Shown: positions 6,794 through 15,431 of the stretch, piece by piece | How positions within the stretch are numbered: position 1 is the first letter of the stretch | Layout: each line of letters starts with the position of its first letter | Translations under genes and position numbers: made by a program | Notes under the pieces: generated by a model | The model's database searches: none | Told to the model about the DNA's origin: nothing | The model's input: the letters and a program-made list of their open reading frames with translations, nothing else | Source: JAFGCL01 sp964492335 | GTDB lineage: Bacteria > Chloroflexota > Dehalococcoidia > UBA2247 > RBG-13-53-26 | Length of the DNA: 64,000 nucleotides | Reading direction: 5' to 3' | Assembly: GCA_964492335.1 (NCBI GenBank) | Contig: CAZBJX010000009.1 | Span: 22,778-86,777, forward strand

Positions 6794-9576
6794 GGCATCT
6801 GGCGCAGCCCGCCCCTCTTCACCGTGCACCTGGGCAGCGAGTCCAGGAAGACCCGGCCGTAGCTCTTGGACTGCACGCGCCTGTCCAGGATGACCACGGC
6901 CCCCCGGTCGCTCCAGCTCCGGATCAGCCTCCCGAACCCCTGCTTGAACCGCAGCACCGCGCGGGGGACCATGTACTCGTTGAAGGGGTCGTCAAAGAGC
7001 TCCGAGCGGGCGGCGAAGATCGGGTCCGTGGGCACGGCGAAGGGGAGGCGGGTGATAACCAGGACGGAGAGCGCCGGGCCCACCACATCCACCCCCTCCC
7101 ACATGGCCGACGTGCCGAGCACCACCGTGTCCGGGTTGGACCTCAGGTGGTTGAGCACCTTCCGGGGGCTGCCGTCTATTCCCTGGCCCAGGACCAGGAT
7201 GCCGTCCCGCCCCAGGGTCTCGTGCACCGCGGCGTGGGCCGTGCGCAGGGCGGCGTGCGAGGTGAACAGGGCCAGGGTCCGCCCGCGGGTGGCCCGGCAG
7301 AGCTCGGCCAGGGCCAGGGCCACGCCCTGCTGGTAGCCGGGGGTCTCCGGCTCCGGGATGTCCTGCGGAAGGTAGAGCAGGGTGCTGCTCTTGTAGTCGA
7401 AGGGAGCCTCGATGGCCAGCTCGTCGGCCTCGCTGATCCCCAGGGCGTTCTTGACATACCCGAAGCTGCCGCCGGTGGTCAGGGTGGCGCTGGTGAGCAC
7501 CACCGAGTCCTTCTGGGAGAAGAGCGTCCTCTCCAGTATCTCGCCCACATGCAGCGGCGCCGCGTGCAGGGACAGCCCGAACTGCGGGCTGAGCACCACC
7601 CAGTAGATGGCCCTGGCATCCGGGCTGGAGATGACCGATTCCAGCTGCGACCGCAGCGTGCGGACCCGCTGCCTCAGGGAGCTCATCTCCGCCAGCAGGG
7701 TTGTCAGGTCATGGCCGCCGGTCATCTCGTCCATCACGGCGTACAGGTCCCCCAGCCTCTTCTCCACATCCGCCGTCCCCAGGTCGAAGCCCTCCCACAC
7801 CAGCTCCAGGTCCGTCCACCCGGGCTGGCCGCGGACGGCCCCGGTGACCCTCAAGTTGGTCTCGTACTCCGGGCGGCCCCCCTTGCGGGCGGACTGCACG
7901 AAGGAGCCCAGGGCCTCCACCAGCGCGGCCGCCTTCTCCCGCGCCAGCCTGGCCCCGTCCTGCAGTCCCTTGAGCATGTCGGTCAGATCCCGCCGCCGGG
8001 AGGCGGAAGGCGTGGCGTTGCGCAGGTGGCCCCGGACCCGGGATCCCAGCCCTCCCCTGTCGCCGAACTGGTCCAGGCAATCGTAGACCTGGTGCTGGGA
8101 GACCTGGAAGCCCAGCTGATCGGTGGCCTCTTCCTCCAGGCGGTGGGCTTCATCCACGATGAGCCGGCGGTACTCCGGCAGCAGGCCTCCGCTCCTGGCC
8201 AGGTCCGACAGCAGCAGGGCGTGGTTGACCACGATCACGTGCGCCCCCTGGGCCAGCTGCCGGGCGCGGTACAGGAAGCACCCGGAGGGGTAGTAGGAGC
8301 ACCGCGTCGTGACGCAGTTGTCCTCGGAGGCGCAGGCCCGGGGCCACAGGTCCATCTCGGCCCGGTTGAGGGCCAGCTCCGCCCGGTCCCCGGTGGCCGT
8401 GTCGTTCACCCACAGAAGCAGCCGCAGCAGGAACCGGGCCTCGTCCCAGGGGAGGCCCGGGGTCTGGCGCCAGGAGTTCCAGCGCCGCAGGCAGAGGTAG
8501 TTGCTGCGCCCCTTGAGCTGGGCGATCTGCAGGTCCGCGCCGGCCAGCCGGTGGTGCGCCTTTGCCAGCACCCCCAGCAGGTCCGGGATGTCCTTGCTCA
8601 TCAGCTGCTCCTGGAGATTGATGGTGTTGGTGGACACCACCACCGGCGTGGCGTTCTCCAGGGCGAAGACTATTGCCGGCAGCAGGTAGGCCACCGACTT
8701 GCCGATGCCGGTGCCGGCCTCCACGATCACCTGCTCCCCTTCATTCAGCGCCCGGGCCACCCTCTTCATCATGGACACCTGTCCCGGGCGGTGCTCGAAG
8801 CCCGGGAACACCCCGGCCATGGCCCCGCCTTCTCCCAGGAAGGCCGAGAGCCACTTCACGTCCAGCGCCTTCGCGTCCCCGTCGGGGGCCAGGGGCTTCC
8901 TCTCCGGCAGGTGCGCCGGCCGCGGCTCGAAGCCGGCCTCCCAGGCCTGCCGGTCCCACAGCGAGGTCCGGCCCACCTTCTCCTCCTCCAGGCCGAGGAA
9001 GAGGGGGCGCCAGGACCAGCTGGAGGACGCCGACAGGCGGTTGATCTCAGCCAGCGTCGGCAGGTCCAGAGCGGAGGCCTTCTCCATCAGGGCCAACAGC
9101 ACGCCCTTGACCGTGATGGCATCCGCCAGCGCCCGGTGCTGAACGGGGGCGGGAACCTCCAGCTCCCGCGCCAGCGTCCCCAGGGTATAGTCGGGCAGCC
9201 GGGGCAGCAGCACGCTGGCCACGTCCAGCAGGTCGTGGGTGGTGTTGGGGAACTTGAAGCCCTGCGCCCTCAGGAAGTTGAGATCGAAGCCGATGTTCTG
9301 CCCCACGATGGGGAGGCCACCGATGAAGGACTTCAGCCTCTCCGACACCTCGGAGAAGTCCGGGGCGGCGTCCAGCTCCTCCTGGTTGATGCCCGTCAGG
9401 GCGCTGATGCGGTAGGAGAGAGGGCGGTGGGGGTTCACCAGGAGGTCGAGCGTCTCGATGTCCTCGCCGCCGCGGAACTTGACAGCCCCGATCTCGATGA
9501 TGGCGTCATCCGCCGAGCTCAGCCCGGTGGTCTCCAGGTCCAGGGAAACCAGAATTTGATCGCGCAAAAAGTCCAT
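6763..9576 (-). CDS. dinG: DinG-type fused exonuclease and Fe-S helicase
   Basis: 937 residues: a DEDD-family 3'-5' exonuclease (DnaQ-like) fused to a superfamily 2 XPD/DinG-like helicase, acting on DNA repair or R-loop/D-loop structures. The exonuclease motif DLETTG is at 13-18, with GQNIGFDLNFL at ~92-102. The helicase Walker A EAGTGIGKS is at ~286-294. Iron-sulphur ligands fit C362, C415, C421, C426 or C433 in the typical Y-x-C...C-x5-C...C arrangement, so a cluster is likely. DEAH is at 475-478. The ATG at 9576 has an AGGAAG six bases upstream; the longer open frame to 10332 overlaps ispE and is not coding. This is the Gram-positive/Chloroflexi-style DinG with an exonuclease domain, unlike the shorter E. 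coli protein. Confidence 0.94.
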   Translation of the reverse strand: MDFLRDQILVSLDLETTGLSSADDAIIEIGAVKFRGGEDIETLDLLVNPHRPLSYRISALTGINQEELDAAPDFSEVSERLKSFIGGLPIVGQNIGFDLNFLRAQGFKFPNTTHDLLDVASVLLPRLPDYTLGTLARELEVPAPVQHRALADAITVKGVLLALMEKASALDLPTLAEINRLSASSSWSWRPLFLGLEEEKVGRTSLWDRQAWEAGFEPRPAHLPERKPLAPDGDAKALDVKWLSAFLGEGGAMAGVFPGFEHRPGQVSMMKRVARALNEGEQVIVEAGTGIGKSVAYLLPAIVFALENATPVVVSTNTINLQEQLMSKDIPDLLGVLAKAHHRLAGADLQIAQLKGRSNYLCLRRWNSWRQTPGLPWDEARFLLRLLLWVNDTATGDRAELALNRAEMDLWPRACASEDNCVTTRCSYYPSGCFLYRARQLAQGAHVIVVNHALLLSDLARSGGLLPEYRRLIVDEAHRLEEEATDQLGFQVSQHQVYDCLDQFGDRGGLGSRVRGHLRNATPSASRRRDLTDMLKGLQDGARLAREKAAALVEALGSFVQSARKGGRPEYETNLRVTGAVRGQPGWTDLELVWEGFDLGTADVEKRLGDLYAVMDEMTGGHDLTTLLAEMSSLRQRVRTLRSQLESVISSPDARAIYWVVLSPQFGLSLHAAPLHVGEILERTLFSQKDSVVLTSATLTTGGSFGYVKNALGISEADELAIEAPFDYKSSTLLYLPQDIPEPETPGYQQGVALALAELCRATRGRTLALFTSHAALRTAHAAVHETLGRDGILVLGQGIDGSPRKVLNHLRSNPDTVVLGTSAMWEGVDVVGPALSVLVITRLPFAVPTDPIFAARSELFDDPFNEYMVPRAVLRFKQGFGRLIRSWSDRGAVVILDRRVQSKSYGRVFLDSLPRCTVKRGGLRQMPQEVVSWLGG

Positions 9577-9818
9577 AGTCACTTCCTGTGGTGTCCGGCC
9601 CGGTCCTCGCCACGGCCTGGCGCTGCAACAGCCATGGGGCGGCTGCCAGCCCTTCCCAGGGGCCCGGGCGCCGGGTGCCCGGGTGCAGCGGTCCACCACG
9701 ATTATAGTCCCTGGGGCCTCCCCGGGGAAAGTGCCAGCAGGGCCCGGGCTGCCCTCCCCGGCGGCCGCGGCGACGGGGCCTGCGCCCGTGCGCCGGCCGG
9801 GCCGGCCCGGCCGGCGCC

Positions 9819-10682
9819 TCAGGAAAGGGTGTGGGCCAGCCAGGCCTGCATCCTCTGCCCCTTGAGGTGGCGGACCATCCGCTCCCCTGCATCCCAGCCC
9901 GCCACCAGGGTGAACAGCGTGGGGCCGGCCCCGGCCAGGTGCACCGCGCCGGCGCCGGCTTCCCGCAACCGGCGCCGGTAGCCCGCAAGCCCCGGGAACA
10001 CGGAATCGGCCAGGGCATCGAAGGCGTTGAAGCACAGCCTGTTGCCCACCCTGCCCCCTCTCTCCAGGGCGGCCCGCAGCCTCCCGGCATGCTCCCCTCC
10101 GGTGAAGGCCGCCGGGTCCAGGCGGGAGTACATGAGCCGGGTCTTCCCGGGCAGCTCTATCGGGGGCCGCAGCAGGACCAGCCAGGTCCGGGGCGGCGCG
10201 GGCAGGTCGGAGACCTTTTCGCCCCTGCCGGTGGCCAGGGCCGTGGGCCGGCCCCGGACGAAGAAGGGCACGTCGGACCCCAGCTGCGCCGCCATCTCCA
10301 TGAGCCTGGCCGGGGCCAGGCCGGCGCCCCACATCCGGTCCAGGGCCAGAAGGGTGGCGGCGGCGTCACTGCTGCCGCCACCCAGCCCGGCGGCCAGCGG
10401 AATGCCCTTGGAGAGGGATATGGCCACGCCGCGGCCGCGGGCGGCCCCCTGCATCAGCCTCGCGGCCCGGTACGCCAGGTTGTTGGGAGAGGCCAGCTCC
10501 GCCACGTCGCAGGCCAGCTCGATGTCCCGGTGGGGCCGGAAGGTGAGCACATCGCCCAGGCTGATGGACTGCATGACGGTGACCACCTCGTGATAACCGT
10601 CCCGGCGGCGGCCCAGGACCTCTAAGGTGAGGTTGATCTTGGCAGGGGCCTGCCCGATGACCGGCCTCTGCTCAGGGCTCAA
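9819..10682 (-). CDS. ispE: 4-diphosphocytidyl-2-C-methyl-D-erythritol kinase
   Basis: GHMP-family kinase of the MEP isoprenoid pathway; phosphorylates CDP-ME on the 2-hydroxyl using ATP. About 287 residues, normal for IspE. AKINLTL is at residues 14-20 and the glycine-rich ATP loop PLAAGLGGGSSDAAAT at 95-110. C-terminal AGAGAVHLAGAGPTLF matches the third GHMP motif. The best start is a TTG at 10682 preceded by GGGAG; it overlaps the 3' end of rsmA by 11 bases, indicating coupled translation. rsmA-ispE adjacency is common in bacteria. Confidence 0.93.
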   Translation of the reverse strand: MSPEQRPVIGQAPAKINLTLEVLGRRRDGYHEVVTVMQSISLGDVLTFRPHRDIELACDVAELASPNNLAYRAARLMQGAARGRGVAISLSKGIPLAAGLGGGSSDAAATLLALDRMWGAGLAPARLMEMAAQLGSDVPFFVRGRPTALATGRGEKVSDLPAPPRTWLVLLRPPIELPGKTRLMYSRLDPAAFTGGEHAGRLRAALERGGRVGNRLCFNAFDALADSVFPGLAGYRRRLREAGAGAVHLAGAGPTLFTLVAGWDAGERMVRHLKGQRMQAWLAHTLS

Positions 10683-11544
10683 GGCGCTCCCTCTCCCGGC
10701 ACAGCCGTCCCCATTCCTCGAGGCTGAGCGTCTCCGCCCGGCGCCGGGGGTCGATCCCGGCCCGCGCCAGCAGGCCGGCGGCCTGCTCCGTCCCCACGGC
10801 CAGGCCCTGGGCCAGCGAGTTGCGCAGTTGCTTGCGCGGCGCGCTGAACCCGGCCCGCACGGTTTCGAAGAAGGCCCGGTCCCCGGGCACGTCGACGGGC
10901 GGCCGGTCATAGACCTCCACCCGCAGGACCACGGAATCCACCCTCGGCGGCGGGTAGAAGCTCCGGGCCGGCACGCGGGCCACTATGGAGGGCCGCCCGT
11001 AAAACTGCACGCTGACCGCTAGCAGGCCCATGTCGCCCGGCCCGGCCACTATGGCCCTGCCCACCTCCTTCTGCACCATGACCACCATGGCCACCGGCCG
11101 GGGGGACGCCTCCAGGAAATGCCGCAGCACAGCGGACGTGATGTAGTAGGGGATGTTGGCCACCACCTTGTAGCTCCCGGCCGCTCCGGCGGCGCCCGGC
11201 GCTGCCAGCAGGGCAGCCGGACTAACCTCCATGATGTCGCCATGGACCACGGTGAGATTGGCCGAGCGGGATGCAAGCCCGCCCAGGGCGGCCACCAGCC
11301 CGGCGTCGGCCTCGACGGCGATCACCCTTCCCGCCCGCCGCACCAGCTCCTGCGTCAGAACCCCCAGGCCCGGCCCGACCTCGATCACGGTGTCTTCCGG
11401 GGTCAGGTCCGCCGCGGCGACGATGCGCGCCAGCACCCGGCCATCCACCAGGAAGTGCTGGCCCAGGCCCTTCCTGGCCCGCAGGCCGTGCCGGGCCAGG
11501 GCCTGCCTCGCCCGGGTGACTGCCAGCTCCGCCGGTTCAGACAA
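10672..11544 (-). CDS. rsmA: 16S rRNA (adenine1518/1519-N6)-dimethyltransferase
   Basis: KsgA/RsmA dimethylates two adjacent adenines near the 3' end of 16S rRNA during 30S maturation. 290 residues. KGLGQHFLVD (25-34) is the family N-terminal block, EVGPGLGVLT (55-64) the SAM-binding glycine motif, and NIPYY (130-134) the catalytic NPPY-type motif. The C-terminal RNA-binding helical domain has FSAPRKQLRNSL. It begins just downstream of the SRP RNA gene in the same direction and overlaps ispE. Confidence 0.95.
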   Translation of the reverse strand: MSEPAELAVTRARQALARHGLRARKGLGQHFLVDGRVLARIVAAADLTPEDTVIEVGPGLGVLTQELVRRAGRVIAVEADAGLVAALGGLASRSANLTVVHGDIMEVSPAALLAAPGAAGAAGSYKVVANIPYYITSAVLRHFLEASPRPVAMVVMVQKEVGRAIVAGPGDMGLLAVSVQFYGRPSIVARVPARSFYPPPRVDSVVLRVEVYDRPPVDVPGDRAFFETVRAGFSAPRKQLRNSLAQGLAVGTEQAAGLLARAGIDPRRRAETLSLEEWGRLCRERERLEP

Positions 11545-11567
11545 GCAAGCCCCCGAAAAAGAAATAA

Positions 11568-11837
11568 GGGTCGTGCACCTGACGTCGACCCTGCCTCATG
11601 GCTTTCCCCAGCCGGCTAGCTCCGACCAGGAGTTCCTGTGGCACCCAGAAGCGGCTACTTACCGCTGCTTCCTTCCGGACCTGACGGGGTTCATAGCTTT
11701 CTGCCGCACAGGGCCCGGTCCTCAATACCACCCGGCAGTGGCAGTCCCGCAAGACATCGGGCCTCGGACGGGAATTCAGCCCCGCTATAGCGGATTTCGG
11801 GTACAGGGCACCGCTAACTCCCCACCTAGCACGACCC
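11568..11837 (-). ncRNA. ffs: Signal recognition particle RNA, large bacterial type
   Basis: About 270 nt, minus strand. The universally conserved domain IV hairpin is plain: GUCAGGUCCGGAAGGAAGC followed by AGC, binding Ffh. The 5' part carries GUGCUAGGUGGGGAGUUAGC and CCUGUACCCGAAAUCCGC, the Alu-domain signature of the Bacillus-type large RNA. The ends pair (GGGUCGUGC with GCACGACCC), fixing the boundaries. A U-rich run (11553-11567 on the plus strand as A-rich) follows as a terminator. Large-type SRP RNA with an Alu domain is found in Firmicutes and some deep-branching lineages. Confidence 0.95.
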
Positions 11838-11843
11838 AAGGCC

Positions 11844-11873
11844 ACTGTAAGGCCTGGGCCGCCCTCTTGTCAA
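11844..11873 (-). promoter_or_regulatory. Promoter of the SRP RNA gene
   Basis: Minus strand: TTGACA (11873-11868), spacer 18, TACAGT (11849-11844), six to seven bases before the SRP RNA 5' end. The -35 box overlaps the stop codon of the upstream hydrolase gene. Confidence 0.65.
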
Positions 11874-12565
11874 ACAAGCGAGAAGAAGCGCCTGACCTCG
11901 TCGGCATCGAGCGGCCCGCCGTGGCCCGAGAGCAGCGCCTTCGGGGAGTACTGCAGCACCTTGCGGACGCTCTCCCGCACCGGTCCGGGGTCCTTGACCC
12001 ACATGGGGTAGGCCGGCTTCCCGGGGGCGTTGAACCGCCCCACCACCAGGTCGCCGACGATGGCCGCCTGTCCCGGGAAGATGACGGAGATCGAGCCCTC
12101 GGTGTGCCCTGGCGTGCGGACCCATATGGCATCGATACCGTAGTCCGACAGGCTGCCCTCGTCGCCCTCAAGCAGGATGTCGGGCTCGAAGGGCTCCGCC
12201 CGTATCCGGCTGACGAAGGGCCTGGTCAGCTTCTCCCAGCGGTTCCTGGTGAACAGCGGCAGGTTCCGCCCGCGGCGAGGCCCCTCGGCGTCCAGCCGGT
12301 GAATGGCAATCCGGCAGCCCAGCCGGCGCCTGAGCCCGGGCGCCCCCCCGAAGTGGTCCAGGTGCCCGTGGGTGAGCAGGAGCAGCTTGACCCTGCCCGG
12401 GGCGTCCTCTCCTCTCTTGCGGATGGAGCGGATGATGCGCTTCTCCCACCAGTCGTTGAGGGCGTCCACCAGGACGGAGCGCTCCTCTCCCTCCAGAAGG
12501 TACACCTTACCGGTGGGGGTGCCTATCTCAACGATGGACGCCGTCCTGTCCGCCACAGAGAACAA
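11870..12565 (-). CDS. Metallo-beta-lactamase-fold hydrolase
   Basis: Glyoxalase II-like metallo-hydrolase, 231 residues. THGHLDH (65-71) supplies the metal ligands, with a later TPGHTEG, an aspartate in VGDLVVG, and a C-terminal SGHGGPLD histidine. The substrate is not predictable. There is no clear ribosome binding site: the longest frame starts with TTG at 12565, and a GTG at 12556 is an alternative three codons in. The gene's stop abuts the SRP RNA promoter. Confidence 0.85.
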   Translation of the reverse strand: MFSVADRTASIVEIGTPTGKVYLLEGEERSVLVDALNDWWEKRIIRSIRKRGEDAPGRVKLLLLTHGHLDHFGGAPGLRRRLGCRIAIHRLDAEGPRRGRNLPLFTRNRWEKLTRPFVSRIRAEPFEPDILLEGDEGSLSDYGIDAIWVRTPGHTEGSISVIFPGQAAIVGDLVVGRFNAPGKPAYPMWVKDPGPVRESVRKVLQYSPKALLSGHGGPLDADEVRRFFSLV

Positions 12566-12666
12566 GCATAGTGGAGACCAGGGCGCTTTTCAAACAGACG
12601 GTGGGGAATTTGTGACGGCGGGACCGGGCCCTAAGACGCCCAGGTAACCCCGCCGCGGTAGAGTGG

Positions 12667-12888
12667 ATGAGGGGCGTTGCAGCAATGAGGACACTGGCGC
12701 TGGTATGCTATGGCTGGCTCGCTGGCCAATCGGGGCTGCTTCTCTGGATCCTATGGCAGATCAAGAAGCACGGCTCCATCATTCTCGACGAGCCCAACCA
12801 GGTCATCCTGACAGTCGAACTGGTGCTTTCGGCGGTGGTTCTGATGCTGGCTGTCGGCATGTTCATCAGAGAGCGCCTCTCCCAGTAG
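12667..12888 (+). CDS. Small hypothetical membrane protein
   Basis: 73 residues with two predicted membrane-spanning segments: about residues 8-28 (LALVCYGWLAGQSGLLLWIL) and 45-66. A short polar loop with KKHGSIILDEPNQ lies between them. A second ATG six codons in (12685) is an alternative start. No family recognised. It stands alone, pointing toward a degraded region. Confidence 0.5.
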   Translation: MRGVAAMRTLALVCYGWLAGQSGLLLWILWQIKKHGSIILDEPNQVILTVELVLSAVVLMLAVGMFIRERLSQ

Positions 12889-12923
12889 CCCCGGCCATGC
12901 CGCCGCCGGTCCCCCCGGCCCCT

Positions 12924-13216
12924 TCACGAGGGGCAATTCCCCGAAGCCTGGTGGAAGAGGTCCTGTCCATACAGGATGCGCAGGCACTGGAAATACAGCC
13001 GGGTATCATCCGAGACGTAGCCGGCAATCACCTTCAAGAGGGCCACCACGTTGTGGTGGCAGGAGCGCCTGATCAGTTCCGCAAGGTCAGTTCAAAGCCC
13101 ACGATATCCTTCTCGCTCCTGCGCGCCAAACGCTCCTCCAGGTAGGCAAGCCCTCCTTGGATGCTGCCGTCCCCGCCTTCCATTGACTCCTGAATTTCAG
13201 GACCATCGGTCCGCAT
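12924..13216 (-). pseudogene. DUF4240-like gene with a frameshift
   Basis: An ATG at 13216 with an excellent ribosome site (GAGGAGGTC) opens a 47-codon frame that ends at a TGA (13073-13075). The protein (LEERLARRSEKDIVGFE) continues sensibly only in a second frame, from about 13085 down to a stop at 12924: AELIRRSCHHNVVALLK, then YVSDDTRLYFQCLRIL, then LYGQDLFHQA. Joined, this resembles the DUF4240 domain (IxxFE...aayxxxgGCSDDgFxYFrxWLIxqGxevf). One indel therefore breaks a gene of roughly 97 codons. Family match is from memory of the domain pattern; a sequencing or assembly indel is also possible. Confidence 0.5.
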
Positions 13217-13355
13217 GACCTCCTCTCAAGACTCCGCCAAGCCAAGGCTGCGTGATCGACGGTAGGGGCTAACCCCCCCCGGTTACGTCGGTGTTGCTGG
13301 TATCCCACCCTCTGCGGGTCGTGCAGTTACCAGGGGGCGGCCACTTGCAGCAGCT

Positions 13356-13682
13356 CTAGATTCGCAGTTTCAACAGAACAAGGGTGATAATGGCCAAGGT
13401 GATAATCAGGGTGACACCTTGGTAGAGCACTATGGCCCTGCGATTGGACCTGCCGGTCACAGCATTGTACGTCGTGCCGCAAGCACAGCACTTGGCGTGA
13501 TTGAATAGCTTTGGCCCGAGGAACCCACCCCACCAAGTGAACCCCAGTCTTGCGGCGACGGTGCACCCGCATTTCGGGCAAGCAGCGGAGTCTCCTACCC
13601 CTCCAGCTCGGAGAGCAGCACCGCAATTTGAACAGAAGCCCTCTTCCTCAGAGACTCGGCGGCCGCACTTGCCACAGAACAT
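13356..13682 (-). CDS. Zinc-ribbon protein with C-terminal membrane anchor
   Basis: 108 residues. An N-terminal zinc ribbon, CGKCG...CSNCG (residues 3-21), of the zinc_ribbon_2/DUF7577 kind often found at the head of bacterial membrane proteins. A second pair CPKCG and CCACG (about 35 and 65) may form another ribbon. A hydrophobic segment, about residues 86-106, ends the protein. The ATG has GGAGAGGA upstream. Function unknown. Confidence 0.65.
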   Translation of the reverse strand: MFCGKCGRRVSEEEGFCSNCGAALRAGGVGDSAACPKCGCTVAARLGFTWWGGFLGPKLFNHAKCCACGTTYNAVTGRSNRRAIVLYQGVTLIITLAIITLVLLKLRI

Positions 13683-13762
13683 GGTCCTCTCCTCTCATGC
13701 GAAGCCAGTCACATGTCTGGTCAGCTATCCGCATCAAGTTTGACAATGGACTCAGCGGCTTG

Positions 13763-14113
13763 TCAATCACCAGCATCTCTGGCCCTGGACTTTGCGCTGC
13801 TCTGTCGCATTCCGCTTAGCAGAGCCAGGTATACCAGGTAATCCCGGGCTGCCATGTCTTCGCAGAACGACGGGCACTCTGGAGAGTAGTCGATCGCACT
13901 GTTCGCGTGCACCGACCCCAACGGACAACCTTTCACTGAACCCTGGCTTCTGGTTGGTCTCACGGCTCCCACAAGCATTTTGATCGTAGTGGACTTACCG
14001 GCACCGTTGGGTCCTACAAAGCCATGTATCTCGCCTCTACGTACCTTCAGGTCAAGACCGTCCACGGCAACGAACTTGCCGTATGTCTTGGTCAAACCTT
14101 CGGAATCGGGCAA
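13763..14113 (-). pseudogene. Truncated ABC transporter ATPase
   Basis: The frame encodes only the first ~116 residues of an ABC ATPase: LTKTYGKFVAVDGLDL, Walker A GPNGAGKS (34-41) and the Q-loop region (YSPECPSFCEDMAARDYL). It then stops before the ABC signature and Walker B. The apparent start is a TTG without a ribosome site, so the 5' end may also be lost. It is a remnant, lower in GC than its neighbours. No permease is next to it. Confidence 0.7.
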
Positions 14114-14261
14114 GCCGGGGCGCGGCTCAGATCAGGGGGTGCAATCCGCCAATGCGGTGCCTCTCCCTGCCACCGCATTGGCGGCTCAATTCCAGAGCGT
14201 TGCCCTGGCCCTGAAACGGAAAGGCAAGTGAACCGGGGGCGGTTCTGCCTACAGTAACCCT

Positions 14262-14346
14262 TGGTGGGGAAGGGGAGACTCGAACTCCCACGCCTCGCGG
14301 CACATGATCCTAAGTCATGCCTGTCTGCCCGTTCCAGCACTTCCCC
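14262..14346 (-). tRNA. tRNA-Leu (UAG)
   Basis: 85 nt including an encoded CCA. Acceptor GGGGAAG pairs with CTTCCCC, discriminator A, anticodon stem CATGA/TCATG with loop CTTAGGA (anticodon UAG), long class II variable arm, T-arm GGGAG-TTCGAGT-CTCCC. Confidence 0.95.
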
Positions 14347-14406
14347 GCGCCGCGGCGAACGTGATATTCTACCACTTCGGCCCCGGGGCCGTATCCCGGC
14401 GCGGAT

Positions 14407-14435
14407 TTGGCTGATTTGACCATGTGGTGTAGTAT
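14407..14435 (+). promoter_or_regulatory. Possible promoter of tRNA-Cys
   Basis: TTGGCT (14407-14412), 17 bases, TAGTAT (14430-14435), about 15 bases before the tRNA. Moderate match to sigma-70. Confidence 0.35.
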
Positions 14436-14449
14436 TGGAGCACCACCGG

Positions 14450-14520
14450 GGCGGTGTAGCCAAGAGGTAAGGCAGGGGCCCGCAAGGCTCCATGCAGTGG
14501 TTCGAGTCCACTCGCCGCCT
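14450..14520 (+). tRNA. tRNA-Cys (GCA) with C at position 33
   Basis: 71 nt, CCA not encoded. Acceptor GGCGGTG pairs with CGCCGCC (one G-U), discriminator U73 as in tRNA-Cys, D-arm GCC/GGC, anticodon stem GGGGC/GCTCC, loop CCGCAAG giving anticodon GCA, T-arm AGTGG/CCACT. Position 33 is C where U is almost universal. The 340 bases that follow, up to 14860, show no gene I can support. Confidence 0.88.
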
Positions 14521-14860
14521 TCCCTGGTTCCGCGCGCCCGCATTGCCCCGCACCGCAGCAGGGCCCCCACCGGAGTGCCACCGCAGGTACGGCGCTCCGA
14601 CCCACGCCATACCCCCTGAGCCGAACGCCGGCATCCATCTGCGCGTCTGCCCCGGCTGGCGGCGTGCGCCGCGCCCCCGCCGGGGCATCACTGTCCCCTC
14701 GCCGCGCGAGAGCATTTTGTGAGTCGGCGCCAACGGCCGGAGACACAGGTGTGACTGATCAATTCCATACTTGTTGGCGGAAGAAGAAAGGGCCCGCAGA
14801 CCTCACCCGGTAGAGGGACTGGTTTCCCCCGCCAGTGCGGCCAAGAGGAGGAGGACACAG

Positions 14861-15373
14861 ATGGTAAGCGATGTTGCAGGAGATGTCCGTAGCGTGGGAG
14901 TCCTGGTCAGGGCTCTGTGTGATGAAGACTGCTACGTTCGCCAGGAAGCGGCTTCCGCCCTCGGCGCCATGGGAGACCCCCGGGCCGTCGACCCCCTTAT
15001 CGCGTTGCTGGAGGAGGACGACGACGAGGATGTCCGGGAAGAAGCAGCCTGGGCCCTGGGTAAGATCGGCGACGCGCGGGCCGTGGAGCCCCTGATCACG
15101 GCCCTGTTCGACACCGACAAGGATGTCAGAGAGGAAGCGGCCTGGGCCCTGGGAAGGATCCGCGACGCGCGGGCCGTGGAGCCCCTGATCGAGGCGCTGA
15201 AGGATGAAGTGGAGGACGTGAGGGAGGAGGTGGTCTGGGCGCTGGGACGCATACGCACCGCCAAAGCCATCGAGCTGCTGAAGCAGGCCACCAATGACCG
15301 GTCAGTCCATGTCCGCAAGGCGGCCGCCGAAGCCCTGGCCAACATAGGAGCCAAGGGGGCGCCGGTCAACTAG
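14861..15373 (+). CDS. HEAT-repeat (PBS lyase-like) protein
   Basis: 170 residues made of about five HEAT repeats of 31 residues, each with the pattern DARAVEPLIxAL...D...VREEAAWALGRI. This alpha-solenoid normally acts as a protein-binding scaffold; some relatives are phycobilin lyases, but nothing here suggests pigment metabolism. The ATG at 14861 follows GAGGAGGACACAG; the longer open frame to 14771 has no matching N-terminus. The repeats are nearly identical at DNA level (two 23-base blocks match), which suggests recent internal duplication. Orphan gene between tRNAs and a small zinc protein. Confidence 0.85.
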   Translation: MVSDVAGDVRSVGVLVRALCDEDCYVRQEAASALGAMGDPRAVDPLIALLEEDDDEDVREEAAWALGKIGDARAVEPLITALFDTDKDVREEAAWALGRIRDARAVEPLIEALKDEVEDVREEVVWALGRIRTAKAIELLKQATNDRSVHVRKAAAEALANIGAKGAPVN

Positions 15374-15431
15374 GCCGTGGCGCCGCGTCGGCACGCGCAG
15401 CCGGCGGCTTATGTGAGGGAGAGTGACAGCC

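Noticed and set aside
6679..9981. 1100-residue plus-strand reading frame
   Set aside because: Antisense to the helicase gene; Pro/Gly/His/Gln-rich with no family motif, as expected for a high-GC shadow frame.
14092..14733. 213-residue minus-strand frame
   Set aside because: Runs through tRNA-Leu and antisense to tRNA-Cys; cannot be coding.
14861..15373. Repeats as a mobile or CRISPR-like element
   Set aside because: They are in frame and encode HEAT repeats, so they are protein repeats.
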